Shown piece after piece: positions 46,429 to 52,964 of a stretch of 64,000 bases of DNA. The position numbers and the translations under genes were made by a program. Below the pieces are notes generated by a model. The model was given only the letters and a program-made list of their open reading frames with translations. It had not been told where the DNA came from and did not search any database. This stretch comes from a virus, in the IMG/VR virus record IMGVR_UViG_3300029985_000036, positions 22,570 to 86,569 of that record. One strand, given 5' to 3'. Every line of letters begins with the position of its first letter. Position 1 is the stretch's first letter.

Positions 46429-46551
46429 GGAGAATCCATTGACAGATTAACGATACACTCATTTTCCACATAGAATAATTCTAGTGGGTGATTTGTTACT
46501 CCAACATCTATAAATTACAGATGTCTTTGTATATCTCATAATTGTAATATA

Positions 46552-46577
46552 TATCTGAATATGGATGAACTTTATCC
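46552..46577 (-). promoter_or_regulatory. Early-type promoter motif before the large RNA region
   Basis: Minus strand: AGTTCATCCATATTCAGATATATATTACAA. Both blocks of the consensus are present. The only sequence it can drive is the gene-free region to its left. Confidence 0.7.
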
Positions 46578-46599
46578 ATATAATTATTAAAAGGTTCTT

Positions 46600-46980
46600 T
46601 TATTTTGCAGACCAAAGGATTTCATTAAATTCGTCAGTGGACACATTATGACATTGAACCAACGTGGCTTTTATTTCTGCCAAAGTTACTTTTCCAACAC
46701 CACCATTATCTCGAATACCATCTCGTATGAGATCTCCAACGGTATATCCATCAAAACGTGATGCTGGAATTACCAGTTTAAGTGACCACCGAGTACGATG
46801 TGTAAGTGATCCTGTGCCAATAAAATCCTTTAATAACATACTGCGGATATCGGCTGGAATTATATGTGTATTTTCCAGATACTTTTGGACACGTCGATAT
46901 CTGAGAACAATCGATTTTATCGTAGTCCCTGCTCGATTAAAGTATCGACCTGCTTCTATAGGTATGTCCCGCATCGACAT
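46600..46980 (-). CDS. Small hypothetical protein
   Basis: 126 residues, basic, helical, with Arg-rich N-terminal half (RRVQKYLENTH, TRWSLKLVI). Its start lies inside the gene ending at 46937, in a different frame (44-base overlap), so translation is likely coupled. No family recognised; a nucleic-acid-binding role fits the charge but is not shown. Confidence 0.55.
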   Translation of the reverse strand: MSMRDIPIEAGRYFNRAGTTIKSIVLRYRRVQKYLENTHIIPADIRSMLLKDFIGTGSLTHRTRWSLKLVIPASRFDGYTVGDLIRDGIRDNGGVGKVTLAEIKATLVQCHNVSTDEFNEILWSAK

Positions 46981-47080
46981 AATCGGCTACTTCTTTTTCT
47001 GTAAATCCTCGAGCTTTGATACTTTTAATGGATTGTCTATTCTGATGGTGTTGAACATCGAAATCGGTTACATCAACCAT
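46937..47080 (-). CDS. 47-residue basic protein
   Basis: Begins MVDVTDFDVQHHQNRQSI with AAAGGAAAA upstream of the ATG, and has a short helix-turn-helix-like stretch (IKARGFTEKEVADYVDAG). Overlaps the next gene by 44 bases in another frame. First gene of this unit. Confidence 0.5.
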   Translation of the reverse strand: MVDVTDFDVQHHQNRQSIKSIKARGFTEKEVADYVDAGHTYRSRSIL

Positions 47081-47117
47081 GATGCATTTTCCTTTTGTTG
47101 AATGGCATAGAGTTTAA

Positions 47118-47145
47118 GAGAAGGAACTCTACAGAGTTCCTTCTC
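47118..47145 (-). terminator. Hairpin terminator
   Basis: 13-base perfect arms with a 2-base loop, after the gene ending at 47163 on the minus strand. Confidence 0.65.
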
Positions 47146-47162
47146 CTAAGATTATTTTGTAG

Positions 47163-47423
47163 TTAATCGACAAGCGATGGAGTAATTAATGTTTCAATAT
47201 AAGACAGGGCTGCACGCGTATCAATGAACCAATGCATTATATCAACATCAGGATCAACTTGAAAACGAGTCACCCATTCTTCATAGGGTGCCTCGAGAGA
47301 TGAGAATTTAGGATGTCGCTCATTACGAGATTCAGTTGGGTACTCAATTCCCAGCCTGTATATCCAAAAACACAAGGAACGGTATTGTTCGATGAAATTG
47401 CAAGGAGAATTGACGACACTCAA
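47163..47423 (-). CDS. Hypothetical protein, start uncertain
   Basis: 86 residues if it starts at the TTG at 47423, which has no ribosome site; no ATG is available before residue ~60. The middle and C-terminal part (PYEEWVTRFQVDPDVDIMHWFIDTRAAL) reads like a real protein. It may be a gene with a damaged 5' end. An ATG in a neighbouring frame lies only a few bases upstream, so a single indel could connect the two. Confidence 0.4.
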   Translation of the reverse strand: MSVVNSPCNFIEQYRSLCFWIYRLGIEYPTESRNERHPKFSSLEAPYEEWVTRFQVDPDVDIMHWFIDTRAALSYIETLITPSLVD

Positions 47424-47757
47424 GTTGAAACTGGGTCATAAGAAAACATCATCTGGAGTTATTGGTATCTCATATCATTTAAATAATATATCTATTTATT
47501 GAGATTTCAAAATCTGCGGGACGTAAGATGTTATCTCATCCCATCTTCCATTTATGATTTTTCGGATTCTATAGGATGGTATCTAGTAAACTAATTAATT
47601 ACTTACTTCTTATTTTTCTAATTTCATTTTTTTATTTATAAAAAAATTCCGTCTTTACTTATATAAGTTATTTTTTCTTCTTAAGTAAAAAATAACTTAT
47701 AGTAGATATTTTATACTTTAACACTTACGTCAGATATGAGTTTACCAGATCCCTCTT
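47424..47757. other. AT-rich gene-free stretch
   Basis: A 334-base low-complexity region with long T and A runs. A weak copy of the early promoter core (AGATATATTATTTAAATG, minus) lies at 47481-47505, and AT-rich 12-base arms (47665-47676/47687-47698) can form a hairpin. I see no gene in it. Confidence 0.5.
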
Positions 47758-47804
47758 CTTCTTCTAGAAGGGGTCGGGTGGAGCCCGACCCCTTCTAGAA
47801 GAAG
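47758..47804 (-). terminator. Very long hairpin (21-base arms)
   Basis: Perfect 21-base arms with a 5-base loop. It lies in a gene-poor stretch, about 60 bases left of a second palindrome. It may end a short RNA rather than a gene. Confidence 0.6.
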
Positions 47805-47863
47805 TATATAATCTATCGTCTATATAAGGGCATTGTAAAATAAAAAATAACACAGGAAGATAG

Positions 47864-47897
47864 AGATAGGCACTGGGATTAATCCCAGTGCCTATCT
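47864..47897 (-). terminator. Perfect 34-base palindrome followed by T-run
   Basis: Directly after the gene ending at 47910 on the minus strand, followed there by TTATTTTTTATTTTAC. Confidence 0.7.
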
Positions 47898-47909
47898 ATA
47901 GGTTACTCA

Positions 47910-48200
47910 TCAAGTTCTAATGGTTGGAATGATCTCAAAGGTACCAGGTCGTTGTTCAGCAATAGTCAACTCTGATTGCATGATGGACACAGTCCATACT
48001 GCGGTTGCATATTCACAAAAATGGGTGGTAAACCTATTCACTTGGGTTTGAAAAGAGTCAGTAACTATCTTTTCAGCCAGAGAGTAAAGCATTTCAGTAG
48101 AATGACTACCAATCATTCCCTCTGTAATCTCAACTGCACAAGTGGCAGATACAACTGGGTCATGATTACCCAGCTTACGAGTTAAAACACCAACGTACAT
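47910..48200 (-). CDS. Small hypothetical protein
   Basis: 96 residues; AAGGAATAG before the ATG. Compact mixed fold, no motif. Last gene of a long early unit running from 50.9 to 47.9 kb. Confidence 0.65.
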   Translation of the reverse strand: MYVGVLTRKLGNHDPVVSATCAVEITEGMIGSHSTEMLYSLAEKIVTDSFQTQVNRFTTHFCEYATAVWTVSIMQSELTIAEQRPGTFEIIPTIRT

Positions 48201-48230
48201 GATACTATTCCTTATATTTCTGAAGAAAAG

Positions 48231-48686
48231 TTAATTCTGGATCACAAGTTGGGGATGTTGAAATCCATAGGCAACTAATCCGTTCCTATCATCAAGACTC
48301 AACATATCATTTTTAATCACGGTTTCCCCCATAATTGAATATAAAGTCTCTCCATCTTTCACATAATGCCATACCCACAGAGGGAGTAATAGCAATTGAC
48401 TGGTTTTAGTCCATCGGAAAAACCCCAAGTTGACCAGATCCTCAATTGGTACTGTAGCCAGTTCTTCTATGCTATAGGTTGGGTTTTTCTTGCTCCAAAT
48501 GGAGTCAGTTTGGTTTTTGACCACACTGTCAATTTCTGTGCAGCGGAAAGTGCGTGACCATCCTCCAATGTATTTCCCATTTGTGTCATGGATTGCAGCA
48601 TCAGTGCCGTTGTAGTGTGCTGTTCCACAGGCAGCTGCCTTCGCAATTGTTAAGAGGCGAGTACGCAGTTCAGTTACGATATCCAT
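48231..48686 (-). CDS. Hypothetical protein
   Basis: 151 residues from the ATG at 48686, chosen because the upstream extension to 48791 is not protein-like and has no ribosome site; AAAGATC before 48686 is weak. Trp-rich (GGWSRTF, GFFRWTKTSQ, LWVWHYV). The FFRWTKTS block resembles GWYRWTKDE in the gene at 49131-49694 (two genes to the right), so both may share a small domain. Confidence 0.55.
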   Translation of the reverse strand: MDIVTELRTRLLTIAKAAACGTAHYNGTDAAIHDTNGKYIGGWSRTFRCTEIDSVVKNQTDSIWSKKNPTYSIEELATVPIEDLVNLGFFRWTKTSQLLLLPLWVWHYVKDGETLYSIMGETVIKNDMLSLDDRNGLVAYGFQHPQLVIQN

Positions 48687-48846
48687 GATAGGATCTTTCT
48701 TCAAGGTTGGAATTGTTACAGGGAGAAGTGGTGCGCAGAAAACAACTGAAGAGGAAGTCCAAGAATTTCCACTTGTGGCATAGGTGGGCATTTTCTGTAA
48801 CAGTTAAACCACAGAATTTTATTAATCTTACAGACACCCCAGGGAA

Positions 48847-49077
48847 CTACTCATTGTAGTGCCTCAGTAAAGGTAATACTGTAACGATGTCACCAACACT
48901 GTATGGATGTCTTGGTACGTCTGGTGGATAAAGGATATAAGGAATCCACCGCTGACCAGGAGCAAGATGATATTCCCGAATATCATCGTCAAATTCGATG
49001 GTAGTACCAAGCGCATTTTGTGAAATGACACTATATGGAACCATGGAATATGTCTTTTGACATTTGGCATGTATCAT
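48847..49077 (-). CDS. Small hypothetical protein
   Basis: 76 residues with AAAGGAAT before the ATG. Pro/Tyr-rich beta-type composition (GQRWIPYILYPPDVP, VGDIVTVLPLL). No family recognised. Confidence 0.6.
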   Translation of the reverse strand: MIHAKCQKTYSMVPYSVISQNALGTTIEFDDDIREYHLAPGQRWIPYILYPPDVPRHPYSVGDIVTVLPLLRHYNE

Positions 49078-49130
49078 ATTAAATTCCTTTCATGAAGTTG
49101 TGGTTAAGGCTGACATTGAAGTTAGAAGGG

Positions 49131-49694
49131 TTACTTTTTAAACCCTTCCATTGTTGCTTTTGCTACACGAGTACCCAACTCTTCATTGTTAAATCTCCTG
49201 GCAACGATGTGGGGAGTTCCAAACATGTCACTTATTGTGTAGATATGAATTGATCCAGACTTAATGGCAGCAATTGCTTCATCTTTTGTCCATCGGTACC
49301 ACCCGTTGCTGGGATTACGAATTTCTGTTGTTTCACCGATTCTGATGAAGAAAGACGCTTCTTCTTGAAGATCAACAAACACCATCGGTTCATCATGATA
49401 GTAGTTCCACAGATTACCCCGTTTGACGAGCGAAATAGAATCTTCCGTAACAGAGGTGGTGCCTGCTGGTATATTGATTGTATAGATCGGCCACGGGGAT
49501 CCATCGTAACATGTTTCGTGAATCCGACGATAGTCGACCTCGACGATTGTTGTCAACCCACGTTCTGTGGAAACCAGATCGAACTCCCAGAATTTTGTTT
49601 CCGGCAATAACACCCGTGATCGATATTCCCGACGCTCCGTATCAACAAGAAATGTAACACGATCGCCAATCTGAAGTAAGTTTCTATGTGTCAT
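49131..49694 (-). CDS. Hypothetical protein with Trp motif
   Basis: 187 residues from the ATG at 49694 (AAAGGACT upstream; the longer frame has no site). Residues ~10-30 (LQIGDRVTFLVDTERREYRS) look like an SH3-like start; residues ~140-155 carry NGWYRWTKDEAIAA, similar to FFRWTKTS in the gene at 48231. Function unknown. Confidence 0.6.
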   Translation of the reverse strand: MTHRNLLQIGDRVTFLVDTERREYRSRVLLPETKFWEFDLVSTERGLTTIVEVDYRRIHETCYDGSPWPIYTINIPAGTTSVTEDSISLVKRGNLWNYYHDEPMVFVDLQEEASFFIRIGETTEIRNPSNGWYRWTKDEAIAAIKSGSIHIYTISDMFGTPHIVARRFNNEELGTRVAKATMEGFKK

Positions 49695-49707
49695 TGTTGT
49701 AGTCCTT

Positions 49708-49920
49708 TTATTGGAAGTTATAGAATTCGAGTGGGCCAAACATGACCTTGTGGGTGCCTTTGGGAACATCCAGTTGGTCATCGATTTTTCCACGACCCAA
49801 GATTCGCCCGTTGGTGTTGGTGTATACCACAACATTGGGCACACGGAGTCCATCTGTTATATGAACGGGAATCTTTTCCAATTCAAACAGATTCTTCAGA
49901 ATCGTCGCAGTTTTGCTCAT
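49708..49920 (-). CDS. Small beta-rich protein
   Basis: 70 residues; AAAGGAAAG before the ATG. Beta-type pattern (VPNVVVYTNTNGRILGRGK). No family recognised. Confidence 0.6.
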   Translation of the reverse strand: MSKTATILKNLFELEKIPVHITDGLRVPNVVVYTNTNGRILGRGKIDDQLDVPKGTHKVMFGPLEFYNFQ

Positions 49921-49946
49921 GATACTTTCCTTTCAAGGAATTGAGA

Positions 49947-50138
49947 TTATCTGGGAACACACTCAGCTTTAACCAGCGATTGTCGCAGGTTCCGTTCGAT
50001 CATGACCCGAACATCAGTGCAAGTTTTCATAGAAGTGAACTCTTGCGTCTGCACTTCAGTCTGACCACCAACTGGACGTCCGTCGACAATACCATGTGTG
50101 CCAAGTATGATGATAAGCACAAATGCAAGATGTGGCAT
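49947..50138 (-). CDS. Small exported protein
   Basis: 63 residues from the ATG at 50138 (AGGAGCT upstream). N-terminal hydrophobic stretch (PHLAFVLIIILGTHGIV) with a likely cleavage near residue 20, then a polar mature part with two Cys (TCTDVRV...AECVPR). Probably periplasmic. Confidence 0.6.
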   Translation of the reverse strand: MPHLAFVLIIILGTHGIVDGRPVGGQTEVQTQEFTSMKTCTDVRVMIERNLRQSLVKAECVPR

Positions 50139-50140
50139 GA

Positions 50141-50323
50141 TTAGCTCCTGAGAATTGAAGGTAATCCATAAAGTACCAGTGCCATTACAATGACCCAACC
50201 AAGAATTATACTCCAAAACAGGATTTTTGTAACCCGCTGATGGTGTAGAAATTGCTCTTTAGCCCCGGCATAATGCTCATGTAATCTGCGGAGTAACTCG
50301 GCCAACTGGTCAAGAGACAGCAT
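50141..50323 (-). CDS. Small membrane protein
   Basis: 60 residues: a charged helix, then a single membrane segment (ILFWSIILGWVIVMALVLYG). Its start is just beyond the stop of the tiny frame at 50324, and the ribosome site is weak, so coupling is likely. Confidence 0.5.
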   Translation of the reverse strand: MLSLDQLAELLRRLHEHYAGAKEQFLHHQRVTKILFWSIILGWVIVMALVLYGLPSILRS

Positions 50324-50389
50324 TTACAGTTTCTCTTCATCAGTAAGTGAATCAAGCCAATCTTGATCTTCCTTTGATCTTTTCTGCAT
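50324..50389 (-). CDS. Possible 21-residue peptide
   Basis: MQKRSKEDQDWLDSLTDEEKL, with GGAAAAG before the ATG and tight junctions on both sides (stop of the previous gene one base upstream, next ATG one base after its stop). Highly charged. Could be a real micro-gene or a translated coupling leader. Confidence 0.35.
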   Translation of the reverse strand: MQKRSKEDQDWLDSLTDEEKL

Positions 50390-50390
50390 C

Positions 50391-50648
50391 TTACTTTTCC
50401 ATTGTTGGTAGTAGGTTGGCATCAATTGAAAGTAGTTGTGTTAGAATTTCTGAGGGAATGTCTCTCACATCTAACGATGGATATAATTGTTCATTGTTGT
50501 GCATAATTGTAAAACACATGACAATGAAATTATAGGTCGAGATAATTCGAGTTGCTTGCAAACTGTGTTGGTTATTGATACAGGGAATTCTAAATAATTT
50601 TAAGTGGGTTGCTGCCATGATCAATTGATCATCAGAAAGTTTAATCAT
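50391..50648 (-). CDS. Small hypothetical protein
   Basis: 85 residues, helical, with no recognised motif; weak ribosome site. Part of the same early unit. Confidence 0.55.
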   Translation of the reverse strand: MIKLSDDQLIMAATHLKLFRIPCINNQHSLQATRIISTYNFIVMCFTIMHNNEQLYPSLDVRDIPSEILTQLLSIDANLLPTMEK

Positions 50649-50658
50649 AAGAAGTAAC

Positions 50659-50913
50659 TTATTTCAAACGGTCGGTGTAGTATCCCACAGCGATACCAGT
50701 TCCAACCAAAACAGCTCCCACAACAATGCCCACACACAGGGTTTTAAGCCGTGAGTATGGCTTCTTGTTGGACAAATTCTGTTCCTCGTGTTGATCGAGT
50801 TCATGAAGTTGTTGATCAATCTTCCGAATGACTCGAAGGTCATTTTTATTTCTGGCGATACTGCGTTGTACCAATTCTTCTTTTAGTGCAGCCAGATGTT
50901 TTGCTTGTAACAT
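50659..50913 (-). CDS. Tail-anchored small membrane protein
   Basis: 84 residues from the ATG at 50913 (AGGAGAT upstream). A charged helical N-terminal half (LKEELVQRSIARNKNDLRVIRKIDQQLHEL) and one membrane segment near the C-terminus (TLCVGIVVGAVLVGTGIAVGYY). The layout matches the gene at 51547-52008, which also ends in a membrane segment. First gene of its unit. Confidence 0.6.
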   Translation of the reverse strand: MLQAKHLAALKEELVQRSIARNKNDLRVIRKIDQQLHELDQHEEQNLSNKKPYSRLKTLCVGIVVGAVLVGTGIAVGYYTDRLK

Positions 50914-50953
50914 AACAAATCTCCTAAAGCTATGGATACATGAATGTATCTTC

Positions 50954-50990
50954 AAATAAGTAATATATATCTATGTAATTATGAAATCCT
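50954..50990 (-). promoter_or_regulatory. Early-type promoter motif
   Basis: Minus strand: GGATTTCATAATTACATAGATATATATTACTTATT. Core and upstream ATTTCAT block both present. Confidence 0.65.
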
Positions 50991-51007
50991 GAAATATACA
51001 AAAAATA

Positions 51008-51040
51008 TACAGTAGTCTGGGATCTTCCCAGACTACTGTA
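51008..51040 (-). terminator. Hairpin terminator
   Basis: 15-base arms, 3-base loop, followed on the minus strand by ATTTTTTGTATATTTC. Ends the unit of the gene at 51047. Confidence 0.7.
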
Positions 51041-51046
51041 TACAAC

Positions 51047-51448
51047 TTAGTCACGAACAAGCCATATCGATTGACCAAGAAAACCAATCAACAGGTTTCC
51101 AACAAGTGGAACGGCCTGACCTGCGGGATACTTTGCAATAGCGACCTGCAAATCTTCTGTTGTAACGACTACTCCATGAGTAGTAGCCATTGACATACCT
51201 GCATTGAAGGCATTCAGAATTTTAGATGCGGTGGTATCTAAGACAGTTGCGATGGCCTGAAGAGTAAGAACCGTCAGTTCAGTCTCTCCATACTCGATCC
51301 GTGAAATGGCTGACTGTCTTTTGTTTAGCGCAACAGCAAGGTTGCTCTGACTGAGTTGTTTAGTGTTTCGTGCAGCAGCTACCACCTGCCCAAGAATGGC
51401 CGACGGGGTGGTGATCCAAGTCAGCGATTGTACGGACGTATTTGACAT
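51047..51448 (-). CDS. XRE-type helix-turn-helix regulator
   Basis: 133 residues from the ATG at 51448 (GGAGGCT upstream). Residues ~15-75: GQVVAAARNTKQLSQSNLAVALNKRQSAISRIEYGETELTVLTLQAIATVL, the Cro/CI-type fold with a SRIEYG turn. The C-terminal 50 residues include a hydrophobic stretch (AVPLVGNLLIGFLGQSIWLV), unusual for a free regulator. Second XRE protein in the window. Confidence 0.8.
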   Translation of the reverse strand: MSNTSVQSLTWITTPSAILGQVVAAARNTKQLSQSNLAVALNKRQSAISRIEYGETELTVLTLQAIATVLDTTASKILNAFNAGMSMATTHGVVVTTEDLQVAIAKYPAGQAVPLVGNLLIGFLGQSIWLVRD

Positions 51449-51546
51449 GATAGCCTCCATGATATTAAACCCGATTTTCGATCGTGAGGTTAACCGAGAT
51501 CCGCTCGGATTGTGTTCTAGCTTATCTGATCTCGGATCAGATGGGA

Positions 51547-52008
51547 TCAGTCACGATTTGCAAGAAAGGCGAGGCCACCAGCTACCGCAGCTCCGACTGC
51601 AACACCTTTGCAGATATTTGAGAAGAACTTCCACTTTTTGATAGAAGCATTGGCAGTTGTGACCTTTTCCTCAAGTAGTGTAAGCTCCCGGTCAGACTGG
51701 ATCTTTTGTTCCAGCATATCACACCGCCGACGAAGTTCCTTATCACTCTGACAAACATGTGCCGTGTATTCAGCAGTAACTTTGAAATCGGCGTCAATCA
51801 ATTGACGAAGAATTTCGTCTGAAATGTCGTCGATGATAACAGCATTCGGCACACTGCTGTCCTCTGCATGCAACAAGTGGTATGCGCATATCAGTCGCTC
51901 GGCTTGAGTGATAGTTGAATTTGCACCAATCCAAGAGAACAGCCGAAGCTTCTTTGTAAACAGCTCGAGTTGAACTGCAGTAAGTGAGGTCTGTGATACG
52001 TTTTCCAT
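51547..52008 (-). CDS. Coiled-coil protein with C-terminal membrane segment
   Basis: 153 residues, AGGAGACT before the ATG. A central heptad-rich helix (KELRRRCDMLEQKIQSDRELTLLEEKV) and a weak C-terminal membrane segment (GVAVGAAVAGGLAFLA). Function unknown. Confidence 0.6.
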   Translation of the reverse strand: MENVSQTSLTAVQLELFTKKLRLFSWIGANSTITQAERLICAYHLLHAEDSSVPNAVIIDDISDEILRQLIDADFKVTAEYTAHVCQSDKELRRRCDMLEQKIQSDRELTLLEEKVTTANASIKKWKFFSNICKGVAVGAAVAGGLAFLANRD

Positions 52009-52044
52009 AACAAGTCTCCTGTTTTTCGGGATGGGTGAAGTCGA

Positions 52045-52482
52045 TTAAGCAACTGAGTCCATGGTAATTGTGATAAACCGATCCGGGTTAAACGCCTCAC
52101 GGATGGTAATCGATTCTCCCATCAGTAGTTTTTCCAGCTTGGTAAACTCCACAAGACTGTTTCCCATGAGATCTTGTGGGCTCAGGGGATCCAGATGATC
52201 GATTCCGGCGATGGAGAAGAAGTCGCTGTCGAGACATCGCTGATAGATCCGGATCGTCTGATTTTCGTAGGAATGGTCATGCATTTCTGCATCCCAAACA
52301 AGATTCTCAATCACATCAGCCGACCCGGTTACTTTCAACGAGAGATTGGCAAACATGCCACCCTTGTAAAGACCATAGAAATTGCGACCTCTTTCCAAAC
52401 CATAGCCAGTGGTGTCATCGTTGCGAACGATGTTGTATTTTTCCATCAGAGCGGAGAATTCCGTAATAGATTTGAACGACAT
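52045..52482 (-). CDS. Early protein, paralog of the gene at 59210-59692
   Basis: 145 residues, AAAGGAAG before the ATG. N-terminal EFSALMEKYNIV corresponds to TFNALMRKYNVS in the second protein, and the C-terminal LVEFTKLEKLLMGESITIR corresponds to GDDLTLVEKLLAGETIRF. The two proteins are clearly related although only about half of the chain aligns by eye. Function unknown. First gene after a full promoter motif. Confidence 0.65.
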   Translation of the reverse strand: MSFKSITEFSALMEKYNIVRNDDTTGYGLERGRNFYGLYKGGMFANLSLKVTGSADVIENLVWDAEMHDHSYENQTIRIYQRCLDSDFFSIAGIDHLDPLSPQDLMGNSLVEFTKLEKLLMGESITIREAFNPDRFITITMDSVA

Positions 52483-52544
52483 GAGAGTGCTTCCTTTTGA
52501 TGATAGAGTTTATAAAACTACTATCTTGGTTATAGCTTCAATTT

Positions 52545-52585
52545 GATAGTATATATCTGAATCTGGATGAAACGCAGTGTTAGTT
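52545..52585 (-). promoter_or_regulatory. Early-type promoter motif
   Basis: Minus strand: GCGTTTCATCCAGATTCAGATATATACTATC. Nearly identical to the copies at 52804 and 59791. Confidence 0.75.
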
Positions 52586-52697
52586 GTTCTACCAAATTAT
52601 CAGAGAATACCCCTATGAAAAGGTGAGTCAAACTAACATGAGATAGTAAATTAAACAAACAAAAAATACGAAACTCACTAGATCAAACAAAAATCGA

Positions 52698-52728
52698 ACA
52701 GGGGGTTGGGCTTTCGCCCACCCCCTGT
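52698..52728 (-). terminator. GC-rich hairpin terminator after the tRNA-like RNA
   Basis: 13-base arms with one bulge and a 4-base loop, followed on the minus strand by TCGATTTTTGTTTG. It ends a transcript that starts near 52805. Confidence 0.8.
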
Positions 52729-52798
52729 CGAGTTGTTGGAATCGGACCAACGACGATATGACGCAATGCATATGTTTTACCAACTAAACTAAACTCTG
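52728..52798 (-). tRNA. Solitary tRNA-like RNA
   Basis: Minus strand of 71 bases folds as a tRNA: D-stem GTTT/AAAC with loop AGTTGGTA, anticodon stem ATATG/CATAT, T-stem GTTGG/CCAAC with loop TCCGATT. The acceptor has only five good pairs of seven (GAGTT/AACTC). The anticodon loop has eight bases (CATTGCGT) instead of seven; if one base is extra, the anticodon would read TGC (Ala), but the usual Ala G3-U70 pair is absent. No CCA is encoded. It has its own early promoter and terminator. Either a degenerate tRNA or a tRNA mimic. Confidence 0.65.
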
Positions 52799-52803
52799 AT
52801 TTC

Positions 52804-52846
52804 AAATAAGTAATATATATCTGAATCTGGATGAAACGCAGTGTTA
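52804..52846 (-). promoter_or_regulatory. Early-type promoter motif for the tRNA-like RNA
   Basis: Minus strand: CTGCGTTTCATCCAGATTCAGATATATATTACTTATT. Best match of all copies to the consensus. Confidence 0.8.
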
Positions 52847-52964
52847 GAATATGCCATCGAATCATGCTATGTAATCAAATTATTCTTTTTGAGAGAATGA
52901 AACTTATCGTAACAATAAGCTTTTAAATAATTGTTAGTATGATATCAGTGATGGAGAATGGCTT

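Larger units (their letters stand above)
44686..46549 (-). ncRNA. Candidate large structured noncoding RNA (~1.86 kb)
   Basis: No open frame in this interval has a ribosome site or protein-like composition. An early promoter motif lies at the right end (46550-46577) and a strong terminator at the left, both oriented to give a minus-strand transcript. The region is full of stable helices: 17-base arms at 45493-45509/45517-45533; 13-base arms at 45350-45362/45385-45397; 11-base arms at 45461-45471/45474-45484; 7-base arms at 44990-44996/45002-45008; and a 19-base perfect long-range helix 45695-45713/45949-45967. Three repeated modules with compensatory base changes follow (listed separately). 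Known very large phage RNAs such as GOLLD and ROOL are candidates for comparison; identity is not shown. Confidence 0.65.
52483..52964. other. Gene-free stretch before RNAP beta
   Basis: 482 bases that contain two early promoter motifs, the tRNA-like RNA with its terminator and about 110 bases of A-rich sequence (52586-52697) with no visible feature. The region before the beta gene (52860-52950) has no recognisable promoter; GGAG at 52950-52953 acts as its ribosome site. Confidence 0.6.

Noticed and set aside
44878-46473. Several open frames of 60-80 codons on both strands in the gene-free region
   Set aside because: None has a ribosome site or protein-like composition, and they overlap predicted RNA helices.
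52683-52865. 60-codon minus-strand frame
   Set aside because: It covers the promoter, the tRNA-like RNA and the terminator and has no ribosome site.
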